Below are positions 44,355 through 52,485 of a DNA stretch of 64,000 nucleotides, piece by piece. The notes beneath the pieces are model-generated. The model was not told where the DNA came from. It saw only the letters and a list, made by a program, of their open reading frames with translations, and made no database searches. The DNA is taken from positions 124,001 through 188,000 of the forward strand of contig NZ_JBHSHD010000006.1 of NCBI RefSeq assembly GCF_042652785.1, given 5' to 3'. Positions within the stretch are counted from its first letter, which is position 1. Every line of letters begins with the position of its first letter. The translations under genes and the position numbers were made by a program. The DNA is from Dokdonella_A ginsengisoli. Its GTDB lineage: Bacteria > Pseudomonadota > Gammaproteobacteria > Xanthomonadales > Rhodanobacteraceae.

Positions 44355-46820
44355 TCAATCCATGCCGTAGCGGAAGATCACGTCCGACGGCGCCGTGCCC
44401 GGCGCGGAAAAGCGCGCGACGGCCTGATAGCCGCCGCGCTGCGGTAGCCAGATCGCGCCGTAGAGGCTGCCGTCGTCGAGCAGGAACCAGCGACTGGGCC
44501 AGTCGCCGCTTCCGCGGTACGGCCGCGCGCTGGTGGCGAGCGTGGCCGGATCCAGCAGCACGGCGCCCAGGCTGTCGGCGCCGATCGGTTCGCTGGCCAG
44601 AAAGCCGGCCGCGGTGGCCTGCAGCAGATACGCGAACGGGCCGTTGCGGCGTTCGACCCGGACATGGCCGCCGCCGTCGAGCAGCCAGTAGGACACCTGA
44701 CCGTCGTCGGCGTACGTGCTCAGCAGCCAGCCGCCATCGGGTGCGGCCAGCAGATGCAGGGAGCGCACGTAGAGATCGACTTCGGTCAGCGACACGTCGT
44801 CGCCGGCGTTGCCGTCGGCGTCGATCGTGCGCAACCGCAGCGCACCGTCGGTGTAGGGTGTTGCGGGCAGCACGGCGGCGGCGCGGCCGTCCGCTGCGAG
44901 GGCAGCGGTGAGTTCGGGTGCGTAGAGTTCGGGAAACTGGTAGCGCCAGAGCAGGGCGCCGTCCGCCGCCAGCCGCAGCACGGTGGTGTAGAACGGCGGA
45001 CAGCCCACGCCGCAGTCGCCGTATCCCTCGGTGAGTGCGCTGGTGCCGCCGTCCGACAGGCGGTGCGCGCCGCGGAGCAGGTAATGGTCGTCGGGAATCG
45101 CATGCTGCTGCGAACCACGATCGGAGCCGTCCTCGCCGATGCGCTGCCAGGTCAGCACCCGCGCACCGCCGCCGCGCAGGACCACGACGTCGTCCGCACC
45201 CGGCAACACGCGGAACTGGGCGTTGCTCGCGCCCGCGGCGGTCGAGGCGATGTCGAAGACGGGCGTGCCGCTCGCGTCGATGCGCTGGACTCGCGTGCGC
45301 CCATCCGGCTGCGGCGACGACGGCACATCCCAGCGCACCGCCCAGGCACCGCCATCCGCGCTCAGGGCGGCGGCGAGCCACACGCTGGCACCCCAATACC
45401 CATTGCACCAGGGGCAGGCTTCGACCTGCCAGCGCTGATCGCCATCCGGGGTGAGCGCCACCAGCTGCGCCGGCGTATTGGCCAGCACGCCGATGCCGGC
45501 GCGCGCATCGAGGCCGTCGATCTCGATCGGCTGCGGCACGGAGCGGCAGGGCAGCGGGAAGCGCGTCGTCGCGCCGGCATCGTCGATGCGCACGAATCGC
45601 GGATAGGTCGCGCAAGGGTCGTCGGAGGACGCAAGGTCGCGCACCAGCAGCTCGACCTCGTTGGCCATGTAGGCGGGCTGGCTCCACACCGGAAAGCCGC
45701 CGCCATCGCTGACGGTCAGCGGCTGGTCCCACAGCGGCGCGCCGGCCGCATCGAGCGCTGCCGCCACGACGCCGGAAGGCGTCCTGCGAATCGTCGCCAC
45801 GCCGGCCTGGCGCGCGACGAAGTCGTCGGCCGGCGCCGACCACAGCGTCGCGCCGCTGTCGATATCGACACGCTTGACGAGGTAACCCTGCATCATGTCG
45901 CCGGCCAGGACATAGGCCGCGCCATCGCCGTCGCGGCCGAACCGCCAGTAGCCGTGCGCCTCGTCGCTCGCCGACCACGACAGCGGATTGCCGCCGGCGT
46001 CGTAGCGCTGCAGGAAGCCGCGCCCGCCGCGATTGCCGACCACGAACATGCCGCCGTCGCCGGAGGCGTCGAGATCGTTCAATTCCACGCCACCGCAGCC
46101 TTGGCAGGAAGAAACCTCGCTCGACAGCGGCACGCCGTCGAAATCCAGGCGCGTCAGCGTCGCGGACGACTCGTCGGACGCGTCGCTGCCGGAGGTGGCG
46201 AACCAGATCGTGTCCGCAGTGACGGCGAGATCACTGCCCAGGAAACGGGTGCGACTGTCGACGTTACGGCTCCAGCGAATCTCCCCTTCGCTGTCGACGT
46301 GCATCGCGACAGAGGCGCGCGTCGCGACGGCCGAGCCGTCGTCCAGCACCTCCAGGCGCAGGCACGCGCCCTCGCGTTGACAGGTCGACGCATCGGGCAG
46401 GCGCAACGACCACTCGGACGTCAGATCGGCATCGAAGCGCAGCAGCTGCGCCTCGCTCTGGGCGCCGCCGGCGAGCACGTAGAAGGCATCGTAAGCCGGC
46501 GTCGCGCGCAGGACGACGTCGAAGCGGCCGTACTCGATCATTGCCACCCGGGACTGCACCACGTTGCCATCGGCGGCGTAGCGGCGCAGCACGATCTCGT
46601 GAGTCGTGGCGGTAACGGTCACCTCGCCGCCATCGGGCAAGCGCAGGGCGGCCGGCTCGGACGACGTCGCGATCTGGTCGTAGACCAGCTGCTCGTGAGA
46701 CATCACCGCCATCCATTGCGGTTGCAGCTCCACGACGGTGTCCCCGGCATGCAGCGGCAGACTCGCGACGAGCAGAATGGACGCCGGAAGCCGCCAGCGC
46801 CGCGCGCAGAAGAAAGTCAT
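44355..46820 (-). CDS. Large secreted repeat protein, probable beta-propeller (821 aa)
   Basis: An exported protein of unknown function. The signal peptide is MTFFCARRWRLPASILLVAS, LPLHAG. The sequence consists of many strands of the kind LRLPDGGEVTV, LTRLDFDGVPL, YDAGGNPLSW, VKRVDIDSGATLW and LAALTPDGDQRW, which resemble PQQ or quinoprotein-type propeller blades. Several Cys pairs (CQGC, CPWC, CGVGC) suggest disulfides. The C-terminus is SDVIFRYGMD, a variant of the IF-x-x-G-F/M-D terminal signature. It is flanked on both sides by the same 28-nt terminator sequence. No partner genes are obvious. Confidence 0.84.
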   Translation of the reverse strand: MTFFCARRWRLPASILLVASLPLHAGDTVVELQPQWMAVMSHEQLVYDQIATSSEPAALRLPDGGEVTVTATTHEIVLRRYAADGNVVQSRVAMIEYGRFDVVLRATPAYDAFYVLAGGAQSEAQLLRFDADLTSEWSLRLPDASTCQREGACLRLEVLDDGSAVATRASVAMHVDSEGEIRWSRNVDSRTRFLGSDLAVTADTIWFATSGSDASDESSATLTRLDFDGVPLSSEVSSCQGCGGVELNDLDASGDGGMFVVGNRGGRGFLQRYDAGGNPLSWSASDEAHGYWRFGRDGDGAAYVLAGDMMQGYLVKRVDIDSGATLWSAPADDFVARQAGVATIRRTPSGVVAAALDAAGAPLWDQPLTVSDGGGFPVWSQPAYMANEVELLVRDLASSDDPCATYPRFVRIDDAGATTRFPLPCRSVPQPIEIDGLDARAGIGVLANTPAQLVALTPDGDQRWQVEACPWCNGYWGASVWLAAALSADGGAWAVRWDVPSSPQPDGRTRVQRIDASGTPVFDIASTAAGASNAQFRVLPGADDVVVLRGGGARVLTWQRIGEDGSDRGSQQHAIPDDHYLLRGAHRLSDGGTSALTEGYGDCGVGCPPFYTTVLRLAADGALLWRYQFPELYAPELTAALAADGRAAAVLPATPYTDGALRLRTIDADGNAGDDVSLTEVDLYVRSLHLLAAPDGGWLLSTYADDGQVSYWLLDGGGHVRVERRNGPFAYLLQATAAGFLASEPIGADSLGAVLLDPATLATSARPYRGSGDWPSRWFLLDDGSLYGAIWLPQRGGYQAVARFSAPGTAPSDVIFRYGMD

Positions 46821-46959
46821 CCGAACGCTTCCCCGACCCTGGTCTCTGAGCGAGTGATGCTAGCAGGGGCCGACTACCCGCGTCGGCCGCTGCGCCTCCG
46901 GGAACCATGCGACGCCGCGCTCCGCGTGCGGGCCGTCGGACGCAAGACCGGCTCGCACG

Positions 46960-46988
46960 AAGGCCGCCGCGAGGCGGCCTTGTTTTTT
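46960..46988 (+). terminator. Intrinsic terminator, copy 2 of a 28-nt repeat
   Basis: The same stem, GCGA loop and T-run as at 44313. On this strand no gene ends just upstream; it stands 25 nt before the aceK start, so it is either an orphan duplicate or an attenuator of transcription into aceK. Confidence 0.75.
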
Positions 46989-47012
46989 GGCGGATCGGCT
47001 AGACTGCCGGCA

Positions 47013-48755
47013 ATGGTGTCGACTCCGCCGCGATCCGCCGCCTCCGCCGCCGATGTGCCGGCGCGCGCCGCCGCGCTGATCCTCGACGCCTTCCTTGACT
47101 ACAACGAACGCTTCGCCGACATCACGCGGCGCGCGAAGCGGCACTTCGAGCAGCGCGACTGGCGCGCCGCGCAGCTGGACGCGCTGGCGCGCATCGACCT
47201 CTACGACGTGTGCGTCGTCGAGACGCTGGAGCGGCTCGAACTCCTGCTCGACGATCGCGTGCGTTCGCGCTCGCTGTGGGCGGCGATGCGCCGCGCGTAC
47301 GAGTCGCAGGTGCAGGGTCTGATCGATCGCGAGCTGACCAAGACCTTCTTCAACACGCTGTCGCGGCGCTTCTTCCACACGCTCGGCGTCGACGCGGAGA
47401 TCGAGTTCGTCGCGCTCGACCTGGACCCGACCGTCGGCATCGCCGAGCGCGTCGCGCTGAACCGCTACGAGGTCGCGCAGGACCTGGTCGGCGCCTGTGC
47501 GCGACTGCTCGGCGACTATCCCTTCGCCACCGGCTACGTCGATCCCGCGCGCGCGGCGGCGGCGATCGCGCACGAGATCGCCGAGCGCACGTTCGAGAAC
47601 GGCGTGCCGCTGCGCGCGATCGAGCTGCTGCGGCCGGTTTTCTACCGCGAGCGGCGCGCGTATCTGGTCGGCCGCATCGACGACGGTGAAGGCGGCACGC
47701 CGCTGGTCGTCGCGCTGACCAGCACGCCCGCCGGCGTGCACGCGGACGCGGTGCTGACCAATCTCAACCACGTCTCGCTGCTGTTCGGCTACGCGCGCAA
47801 CGCATTCCACGCCGACCTGCCGACCATCGGCGACACCGTCGTGTTCCTCGAAGCGCTGATGCCGCACAAACCGGTCGGCGAGATCTACAGCGTGCTCGGG
47901 CGCCTGAAGCAGGGCAAGACCGAGCGCTACCGTCATCTGTTCCGTCATCTGTCGTCCAACCCCGACGAACGCCTGGTGCGTGCCGACGGCGAGCGCGGCA
48001 TGGTGATGGCGGTATTCACGCCGCGCGACTATCCGGTGGTGATCAAGCTGATCCGCGACCGCTTCGCCTATCCGAAGGACATCGCGCGGCGCCAGGTCGA
48101 GGAGAAATACCGCCTGGTGTTCGGCTACGACCGCGTCGGCCGACTGGTCGATGCGCAGGAGTTCCGCAACCTGCGCTTTCCGCGGCATCAGTTCGACGAG
48201 GACATGCTGGCCGAGCTGCTGGGCGAATGCGCCGAGACGGTGGAACTGGACGGCGACGAGCTGGTGGTCAGGCACTGCTACATCGAACGCCGGCTGCGGC
48301 CGCTCAATCTCTACGCGCGCGAGGCGTCGCCGGACGCGGCCGAGCGCGCGGTGCTCGACTACGGCCAGGCGATCAAGGATCTCGCGCGCAGCAACATCTT
48401 CCCCGGCGACCTGCTGCTGAAGAACTTCGGCGTCTCGCGCATCGGCCGCGCGATCTTCTACGACTACGACGAGCTGTGCCTGGTCGAGCAGTGCCGCTTC
48501 CGCAAGCTGCCGCAGCCGCGCGAGGGCGACGAGACGCGTCCGGTCGAGGACTGGCTGAGCATCGCCGACAACGACGTCTTCCCGGAGCAGTTCCCGCGCT
48601 TCCTCGGCCTGCCCGAGGCGTTGCGCAACGCGGTGCTGCACGCGCATCCGGAGATCTTCGACGCCAGCTGGTGGCAGTCGCTGCAGCAACGCTTCCGCGC
48701 CGGCGAGCACGTCGACGTGCCGCCGTATCCGGCTTCGGCGCGGCTGCCCGACTGA
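47013..48755 (+). CDS. aceK: Isocitrate dehydrogenase kinase/phosphatase (580 aa)
   Basis: A bifunctional enzyme that phosphorylates and dephosphorylates Icd on its active-site serine, steering isocitrate between the TCA cycle and glyoxylate shunt. ATG 47013 (MVSTPPRSAASAADVPARAA). The N-terminal regulatory domain includes FFNTLSRRFFHTLGVD. The kinase domain has the P-loop-like segment GMVMAVFTPRDYPVVIKLIRD (catalytic Lys) and later motifs KDLARSNIFPGDLLLKNFGV and IFYDYDELCLVE. The C-terminal FPEQFPRFLG is typical. The gene is not next to aceBA as in enterics, but icd lies 4.6 kb upstream. A terminator directly upstream may limit read-through. Confidence 0.96.
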   Translation: MVSTPPRSAASAADVPARAAALILDAFLDYNERFADITRRAKRHFEQRDWRAAQLDALARIDLYDVCVVETLERLELLLDDRVRSRSLWAAMRRAYESQVQGLIDRELTKTFFNTLSRRFFHTLGVDAEIEFVALDLDPTVGIAERVALNRYEVAQDLVGACARLLGDYPFATGYVDPARAAAAIAHEIAERTFENGVPLRAIELLRPVFYRERRAYLVGRIDDGEGGTPLVVALTSTPAGVHADAVLTNLNHVSLLFGYARNAFHADLPTIGDTVVFLEALMPHKPVGEIYSVLGRLKQGKTERYRHLFRHLSSNPDERLVRADGERGMVMAVFTPRDYPVVIKLIRDRFAYPKDIARRQVEEKYRLVFGYDRVGRLVDAQEFRNLRFPRHQFDEDMLAELLGECAETVELDGDELVVRHCYIERRLRPLNLYAREASPDAAERAVLDYGQAIKDLARSNIFPGDLLLKNFGVSRIGRAIFYDYDELCLVEQCRFRKLPQPREGDETRPVEDWLSIADNDVFPEQFPRFLGLPEALRNAVLHAHPEIFDASWWQSLQQRFRAGEHVDVPPYPASARLPD

Positions 48756-48883
48756 GCGCACGCCGACGCGGCGAAGCGCGCAGGCGCTGATCCCTCACCG
48801 CGCGCCTTCCCGTACTGGAGGCGAACCCCGCCGCGACGCATCGCGCCGGCGGGCCTTCCTGCGCGTGTGACAGGGGTAAGCGA

Positions 48884-49186
48884 ATGAACGGGCTCTCCAG
48901 GCGCCGGCGGATCCTGCGATCCGTCCTGGTCGCCATCGGCGTCGCGCTGGCGAACGTCCCGGCCAGTGCCGGCGAGGACCTTCGCGTCGACTGGTATTCG
49001 ATCAACGGCGGCGCCGCCAACGCCAGTGCCGGCGGCGGCTACGAGCTGCGCGGCAGCGTCGGCCAGGCGGTCGTCGGCAGCAGCTGGGGCGGCGACTACG
49101 AACTGACCGCGGGGTTCTGGCAGGCGCGCCGTGCGTCGTGCGCGACCGACCCCGAGCGCATTTTCTGCAACGGATTCGAGGGGTGA
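48884..49186 (+). CDS. Small secreted protein with IFCNGFEG C-terminus (100 aa)
   Basis: An exported small protein: signal peptide MNGLSRRRRILRSVLVAIGV to about PASAG. A compact beta unit follows, DWYSINGGAANASAGGGYEL then GSVGQAVVGSSWGGDYELTA with GFWQ, a pattern seen in many secreted bacterial proteins as a Gly-rich beta sandwich. It ends CATDPERIFCNGFEG, with the IF-x-NG-F-E signature and two cysteines that could pair. The stop is 5 nt before the collagen-like gene ATG, so the two form an operon. Function unknown. Confidence 0.82.
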   Translation: MNGLSRRRRILRSVLVAIGVALANVPASAGEDLRVDWYSINGGAANASAGGGYELRGSVGQAVVGSSWGGDYELTAGFWQARRASCATDPERIFCNGFEG

Positions 49187-49191
49187 ACGAG

Positions 49192-50478
49192 ATGGCACGG
49201 AATCGACTGACGAAGTGGGTCGCTGCGGCGTGCCTGGCTTGCGGCATGACGCTGTCGTACGCGGAGCCGCAGCTGGCGGCGTTCACGTATCAGGGACAGC
49301 TCAAGCAGGCGGGCGCGCTGGTGAACGGCGAGCGCGACCTGGTGTTCCGCCTGTACGGCCAGGCCGAGGGCGGCCAGGCGCTCGGCGCGCCGGTGGTGGC
49401 GGACGACTATCCGGTGTCCGACGGACTGTTCATGGTGGACCTGTCGTTCCCGCAGGCGTTCACCGGCGAGCAGCTGTGGCTGGAGATCGAGGTCGGCGGC
49501 GTGCTGCTGACGCCGCGCCAGCCGGTGATGGCGGCGCCGGTGGCGCAGTACGCGTTGAACGGCAATCCGGGTCCGGCCGGTGCGCAGGGCGAGACGGGTC
49601 CGACGGGTCCGCAAGGCGAGGCGGGGCCGGTCGGACCGCAGGGCCCCGCGGGCGAGGCAGGAGCGGCCGGCCCGACGGGCCCGAAAGGAGACATCGGTGC
49701 CGCGGGACCCGCGGGTCCCCAGGGCGAAACCGGAGCGATCGGTCCGGTCGGTCCGCAGGGCGTCGCAGGCCCGGCCGGCGCGCCGGGACCGATCGGCCCG
49801 GCCGGTCCGAAAGGCGACGTCGGCCCGGTCGGTCCGCAAGGCGTGATGGGTCCGAAAGGAGAGGCCGGAGCGGCGGGCCCGGCCGGGCCGCAGGGTGCGG
49901 CCGGACCCGCCGGTGCGCAGGGCCAGGTCGGTCCTGCGGGTCCGAAGGGCGATACGGGCCTGGCCGGAACGCAGGGCCCCGCAGGCCCGAAGGGCGACAC
50001 CGGTCCGGCGGGTGCCAAGGGAGATGCCGGCGCCATGGGCCCGGCGGGTCCGCAGGGCGCCGTCGGACCGGCGGGTGCACAAGGACTGGCGGGTGCGCAG
50101 GGCGAAGCCGGTCCGATGGGGCCGGTCGGGCCGCAAGGCGAGATCGGTCCGGCCGGTCCGCAAGGTCCCGGCTCGATCTTCTCGATCGCCGATTCGAGCT
50201 ACAAGGATGTCGGCCTGTACATGGTCAGCAAGACCGAGCCGGCCGGGAATTCCTGCGGCTCCAGCATGAACTGCACCTACAGCGCGCAATGCAACGCCGG
50301 CGATCTCGCGCTGGGCGGAGGCATCTTCGCGTCGATCCTCGGCAATGCGTTCGACACGACGATCCGCGCAAGCTATCCCGGCACCGACCCGAGCAAATGG
50401 TTTTTCACCATCCACAACGCCTCGTTCGCGTCGGCGACGGTCCGCCACTACGTTTCCTGCATCCGTTTTTCCAATTGA
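49192..50478 (+). CDS. Secreted collagen-like protein with 68 Gly-X-Y triplets (428 aa)
   Basis: An exported trimeric rod protein. MARNRLTKWVAAACLACGMT, LSYAE is the signal peptide. Residues ~25-123 form a beta-rich N-domain (FTYQGQLKQAGALVNGERDL, then VFRLYG). Residues 124-327 are 68 uninterrupted Gly-X-Y triplets rich in Pro at X and in Gln, Ala or Lys at Y, with GPKGD/GPKGE charge-pair units that stabilise bacterial triple helices. A ~100-residue C-terminal globular domain with six cysteines follows. An alternative GTG start three codons upstream overlaps the previous stop. It resembles surface or phage-fibre collagens; an adhesin role is inferred. Confidence 0.92.
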   Translation: MARNRLTKWVAAACLACGMTLSYAEPQLAAFTYQGQLKQAGALVNGERDLVFRLYGQAEGGQALGAPVVADDYPVSDGLFMVDLSFPQAFTGEQLWLEIEVGGVLLTPRQPVMAAPVAQYALNGNPGPAGAQGETGPTGPQGEAGPVGPQGPAGEAGAAGPTGPKGDIGAAGPAGPQGETGAIGPVGPQGVAGPAGAPGPIGPAGPKGDVGPVGPQGVMGPKGEAGAAGPAGPQGAAGPAGAQGQVGPAGPKGDTGLAGTQGPAGPKGDTGPAGAKGDAGAMGPAGPQGAVGPAGAQGLAGAQGEAGPMGPVGPQGEIGPAGPQGPGSIFSIADSSYKDVGLYMVSKTEPAGNSCGSSMNCTYSAQCNAGDLALGGGIFASILGNAFDTTIRASYPGTDPSKWFFTIHNASFASATVRHYVSCIRFSN

Positions 50479-50534
50479 CGCAAGGCGCGGCGTGCAGATG
50501 GGCAGATGCCGTGGCGGATTGCTGCGGGGTCGGG

Positions 50535-50563
50535 CCGCCGCCGGGCGACATGCCCGGCGGCGG
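50535..50563. terminator. Hairpin between convergent collagen-like and DUF1328 genes
   Basis: CCGCCGCCGGGC and GCCCGGCGGCGG form a perfect 12-bp stem with a 5-nt loop, 56 nt after the collagen stop and 8 nt beyond the end of the convergent gene. There is no T-tract. Confidence 0.5.
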
Positions 50564-50570
50564 CGGCGCG

Positions 50571-50735
50571 TCAGGCTCGCGGCCTGCGGCCCATGATCAG
50601 CGAAGCGATGAACAACACGAGGAAAACCAGGAACAGGATCTTCGCGATGCCGGCCGCGGCGCCGGCGATGCCGCCGAAGCCGAGCACGGCGGCGATGAGG
50701 GCGATGACGAGAAATACGATGGCGTAGTGAAGCAT
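50571..50735 (-). CDS. DUF1328 small membrane protein, YtjA-like (54 aa)
   Basis: A very short inner-membrane protein with two hydrophobic helices (MLHYAIVFLVIALIAAVLGF and IAKILFLVFLVLFIASLI) around a Gly/Ala-rich turn (GGIAGAAAG), ending in basic GRRPRA. This is the conserved DUF1328 pattern, often induced by stress in other bacteria. The ATG at 50735 has AAAGGAGG 6 nt upstream; an open frame extends 25 codons further but lacks a comparable ribosome-binding site. Function unknown. Confidence 0.92.
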   Translation of the reverse strand: MLHYAIVFLVIALIAAVLGFGGIAGAAAGIAKILFLVFLVLFIASLIMGRRPRA

Positions 50736-50907
50736 CGAAGCCTCCTTTGCGCTGGTGCGATCCAGGCAATGCAACGTCCTTCCCTGAATCGACCTTGCCC
50801 CTGCGCGCATGAATCCGCGGTGACTTCGCCACCGCGCAAGTTACGCGCCGCGAGGGCGCAAGACGCTGTGCTACGCTCGCGCGATCCGTTCACGAAGGGG
50901 TGTGCCA

Positions 50908-51840
50908 ATGAACAAGTTCGCCTGTCTGCTGCCGTTGGTCGTCGCGCTCGCCGCCTGCGGCGCCGAGCAGTCCGCCGCGCCGGCCGCGCCCGCGCCGAAG
51001 GCCGCACCGGCCGACCAGCCGGCACAGCCGACGCCGCCGCAGAGCGCGTCGGACCTGTCCGCGGCGAAGCTCGACCAGGTGCTCGCCGGCGACTGGCGTT
51101 CGCCCGAGAACAAGGCGCGTGACCAGTACCGTCATCCGAAGCAGACGCTGGAGTTCTTCGGCATCAAGTCCGGCGACGCGGTGATCGAGATCACGCCCGG
51201 CGGCGGCGGCTGGTACACCGAAGTGCTGGCGCCCCTGCTGAAGGGCGGCGGCAGGTACTACGCGGCGATCGCGCAGGATTCCGCTTCGGACTACACGCGC
51301 AAGAACAACGAGAAGTACCGTGCCAAGCTGCAGGAGAAGCCGGCGCAGTACGGCGAGGTGAAGCTGCTCGAATTCGATCCGAAGGCGCCGGTATTCGGAG
51401 CGCCGGGTTCGGCCGACGTCGTGCTGACCTTCCGCAACGTGCACAACTGGACCGAGGACGGCAGCGTGGCGCCGATGTTCAAGGCGTTCTTCGAGGCGCT
51501 CAAGCCCGGCGGCACGCTCGGCGTGGTCGACCACCGCGCCGCGGCCGGCGCCGACCTGGAGAAGATCAAGGACTCCGGCTACCTGCCGCAGGACTACGTC
51601 ATCAAGCTCGCCACCGACGCCGGCTTCAAGTTGGTCGACCAGAGCGAGATCAACGCCAATCCGAAGGACACCAAGGACTACGAGAAAGGCGTGTGGACGC
51701 TGCCGCCGACCCTGGCGCTGAAGGAACAGGATCGCGACAAGTACCTGGCGATCGGCGAGTCGGACCGCATGACGCTGAAGTTCGTCAAGCCGCAGGGCGA
51801 CCGCATCTTCCAGCAGGAGGAAGGCGCCGCGAAGCCGTAG
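50908..51840 (+). CDS. Lipoprotein with methyltransferase-like fold (310 aa)
   Basis: A predicted exported lipoprotein: MNKFACLLPLVVALAAC carries a lipobox (LAAC, Cys17), then a Pro/Ala-rich linker to about residue 50. The rest resembles a class I SAM-dependent methyltransferase (COG4798-like): IKSGDAVIEITPGGGGWYTE takes the place of motif I, and ALKPGGTLGVVDHRA is a later motif. The usual GxGxG is changed to ITPGGGGW, and an extracytoplasmic location makes SAM use doubtful, so the enzymatic activity is uncertain. ATG 50908 follows AAGGGG. The gene stands alone. Confidence 0.84.
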   Translation: MNKFACLLPLVVALAACGAEQSAAPAAPAPKAAPADQPAQPTPPQSASDLSAAKLDQVLAGDWRSPENKARDQYRHPKQTLEFFGIKSGDAVIEITPGGGGWYTEVLAPLLKGGGRYYAAIAQDSASDYTRKNNEKYRAKLQEKPAQYGEVKLLEFDPKAPVFGAPGSADVVLTFRNVHNWTEDGSVAPMFKAFFEALKPGGTLGVVDHRAAAGADLEKIKDSGYLPQDYVIKLATDAGFKLVDQSEINANPKDTKDYEKGVWTLPPTLALKEQDRDKYLAIGESDRMTLKFVKPQGDRIFQQEEGAAKP

Positions 51841-51883
51841 TCGCGCGCGACCGCCGGAGCGCGCCGCGCTCCGGCCCCGCTGC

Positions 51884-52423
51884 ATGCTGATCCTGCTGAA
51901 CAAGCCGTACGGCGTGCTGTGCCAGTTCACCGACCGCAGCGCGCCGCCGCGCCGCACGCTCGCCGAGTTCGTCCGGCAGAAGAACGTCTACGCCGCCGGG
52001 CGGCTCGACTACGACAGTGAAGGCCTGCTCGTGCTGACCGACGACGGCGCGCTGGCGAATCGCCTGACCGATCCTCGGCACAAGCTCGCCAAGACCTATC
52101 TGGTGCAGGTCGAAGGTGCGCCTTCGGCCGCCGCCGTCGACGCGCTGCGCCGCGGCGTCGAACTCGCCGACGGCCTCACGCGGCCGGCCGAAGCGGAAGT
52201 GCTGGTCGCCACGCCGGACTGGCTGTGGCCGCGCGATCCGCCGGTGCGCTTCCGCAAGACGGTGCCCGACCACTGGCTGCGCCTGACCATCCGCGAAGGG
52301 CGCAACCGTCAGGTGCGCCGCATGACCGCCGCGGTCGGCCTGCCGACCTTGCGACTGATCCGCGAACGCGTCGGCGACTACGAACTGGACGGCCTGCGCA
52401 GCGGCGAGTGGAGAGTGGTGTGA
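51884..52423 (+). CDS. rluE: 23S rRNA pseudouridine synthase, RluE type (179 aa)
   Basis: Isomerises a uridine of 23S rRNA (U2457 in E. coli). It is a short RsuA/RluE-family enzyme without an S4 domain. MLILLNKPYGVLCQFTD is the opening strand, GRLDYDSEGLLVLTDDG holds the catalytic Asp, KTYLVQVEG and LTIREGRNRQVRRM are family motifs, and LPTLRLIRERVGDYELDGL closes the fold. ATG 51884 is the only good start. A GC-rich terminator follows the stop. Confidence 0.94.
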   Translation: MLILLNKPYGVLCQFTDRSAPPRRTLAEFVRQKNVYAAGRLDYDSEGLLVLTDDGALANRLTDPRHKLAKTYLVQVEGAPSAAAVDALRRGVELADGLTRPAEAEVLVATPDWLWPRDPPVRFRKTVPDHWLRLTIREGRNRQVRRMTAAVGLPTLRLIRERVGDYELDGLRSGEWRVV

Positions 52424-52428
52424 CGGAG

Positions 52429-52450
52429 GCGGCCGCCGGCGGCCGCTTTT
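52429..52450 (+). terminator. Intrinsic terminator after rluE
   Basis: GCGGCCGCC directly followed by its complement GGCGGCCGC and four T residues, beginning 6 nt after the rluE stop. Confidence 0.65.
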
Positions 52451-52485
52451 GACCTTGGCGATCGATCACGAAAGAGCGCACGGCA

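Noticed and set aside
44664..48755. A 1363-codon plus-strand frame joining sequence antisense to the 821-aa gene with aceK
   Set aside because: Only the part from ATG 47013 has AceK motifs; the rest is the complement of a signal-peptide-bearing gene and crosses a terminator.
49560..50172. Repeat array of short units, considered as tandem repeat or CRISPR
   Set aside because: The 9-nt periodicity encodes uninterrupted Gly-X-Y triplets in frame; no constant repeat/unique spacer structure exists.
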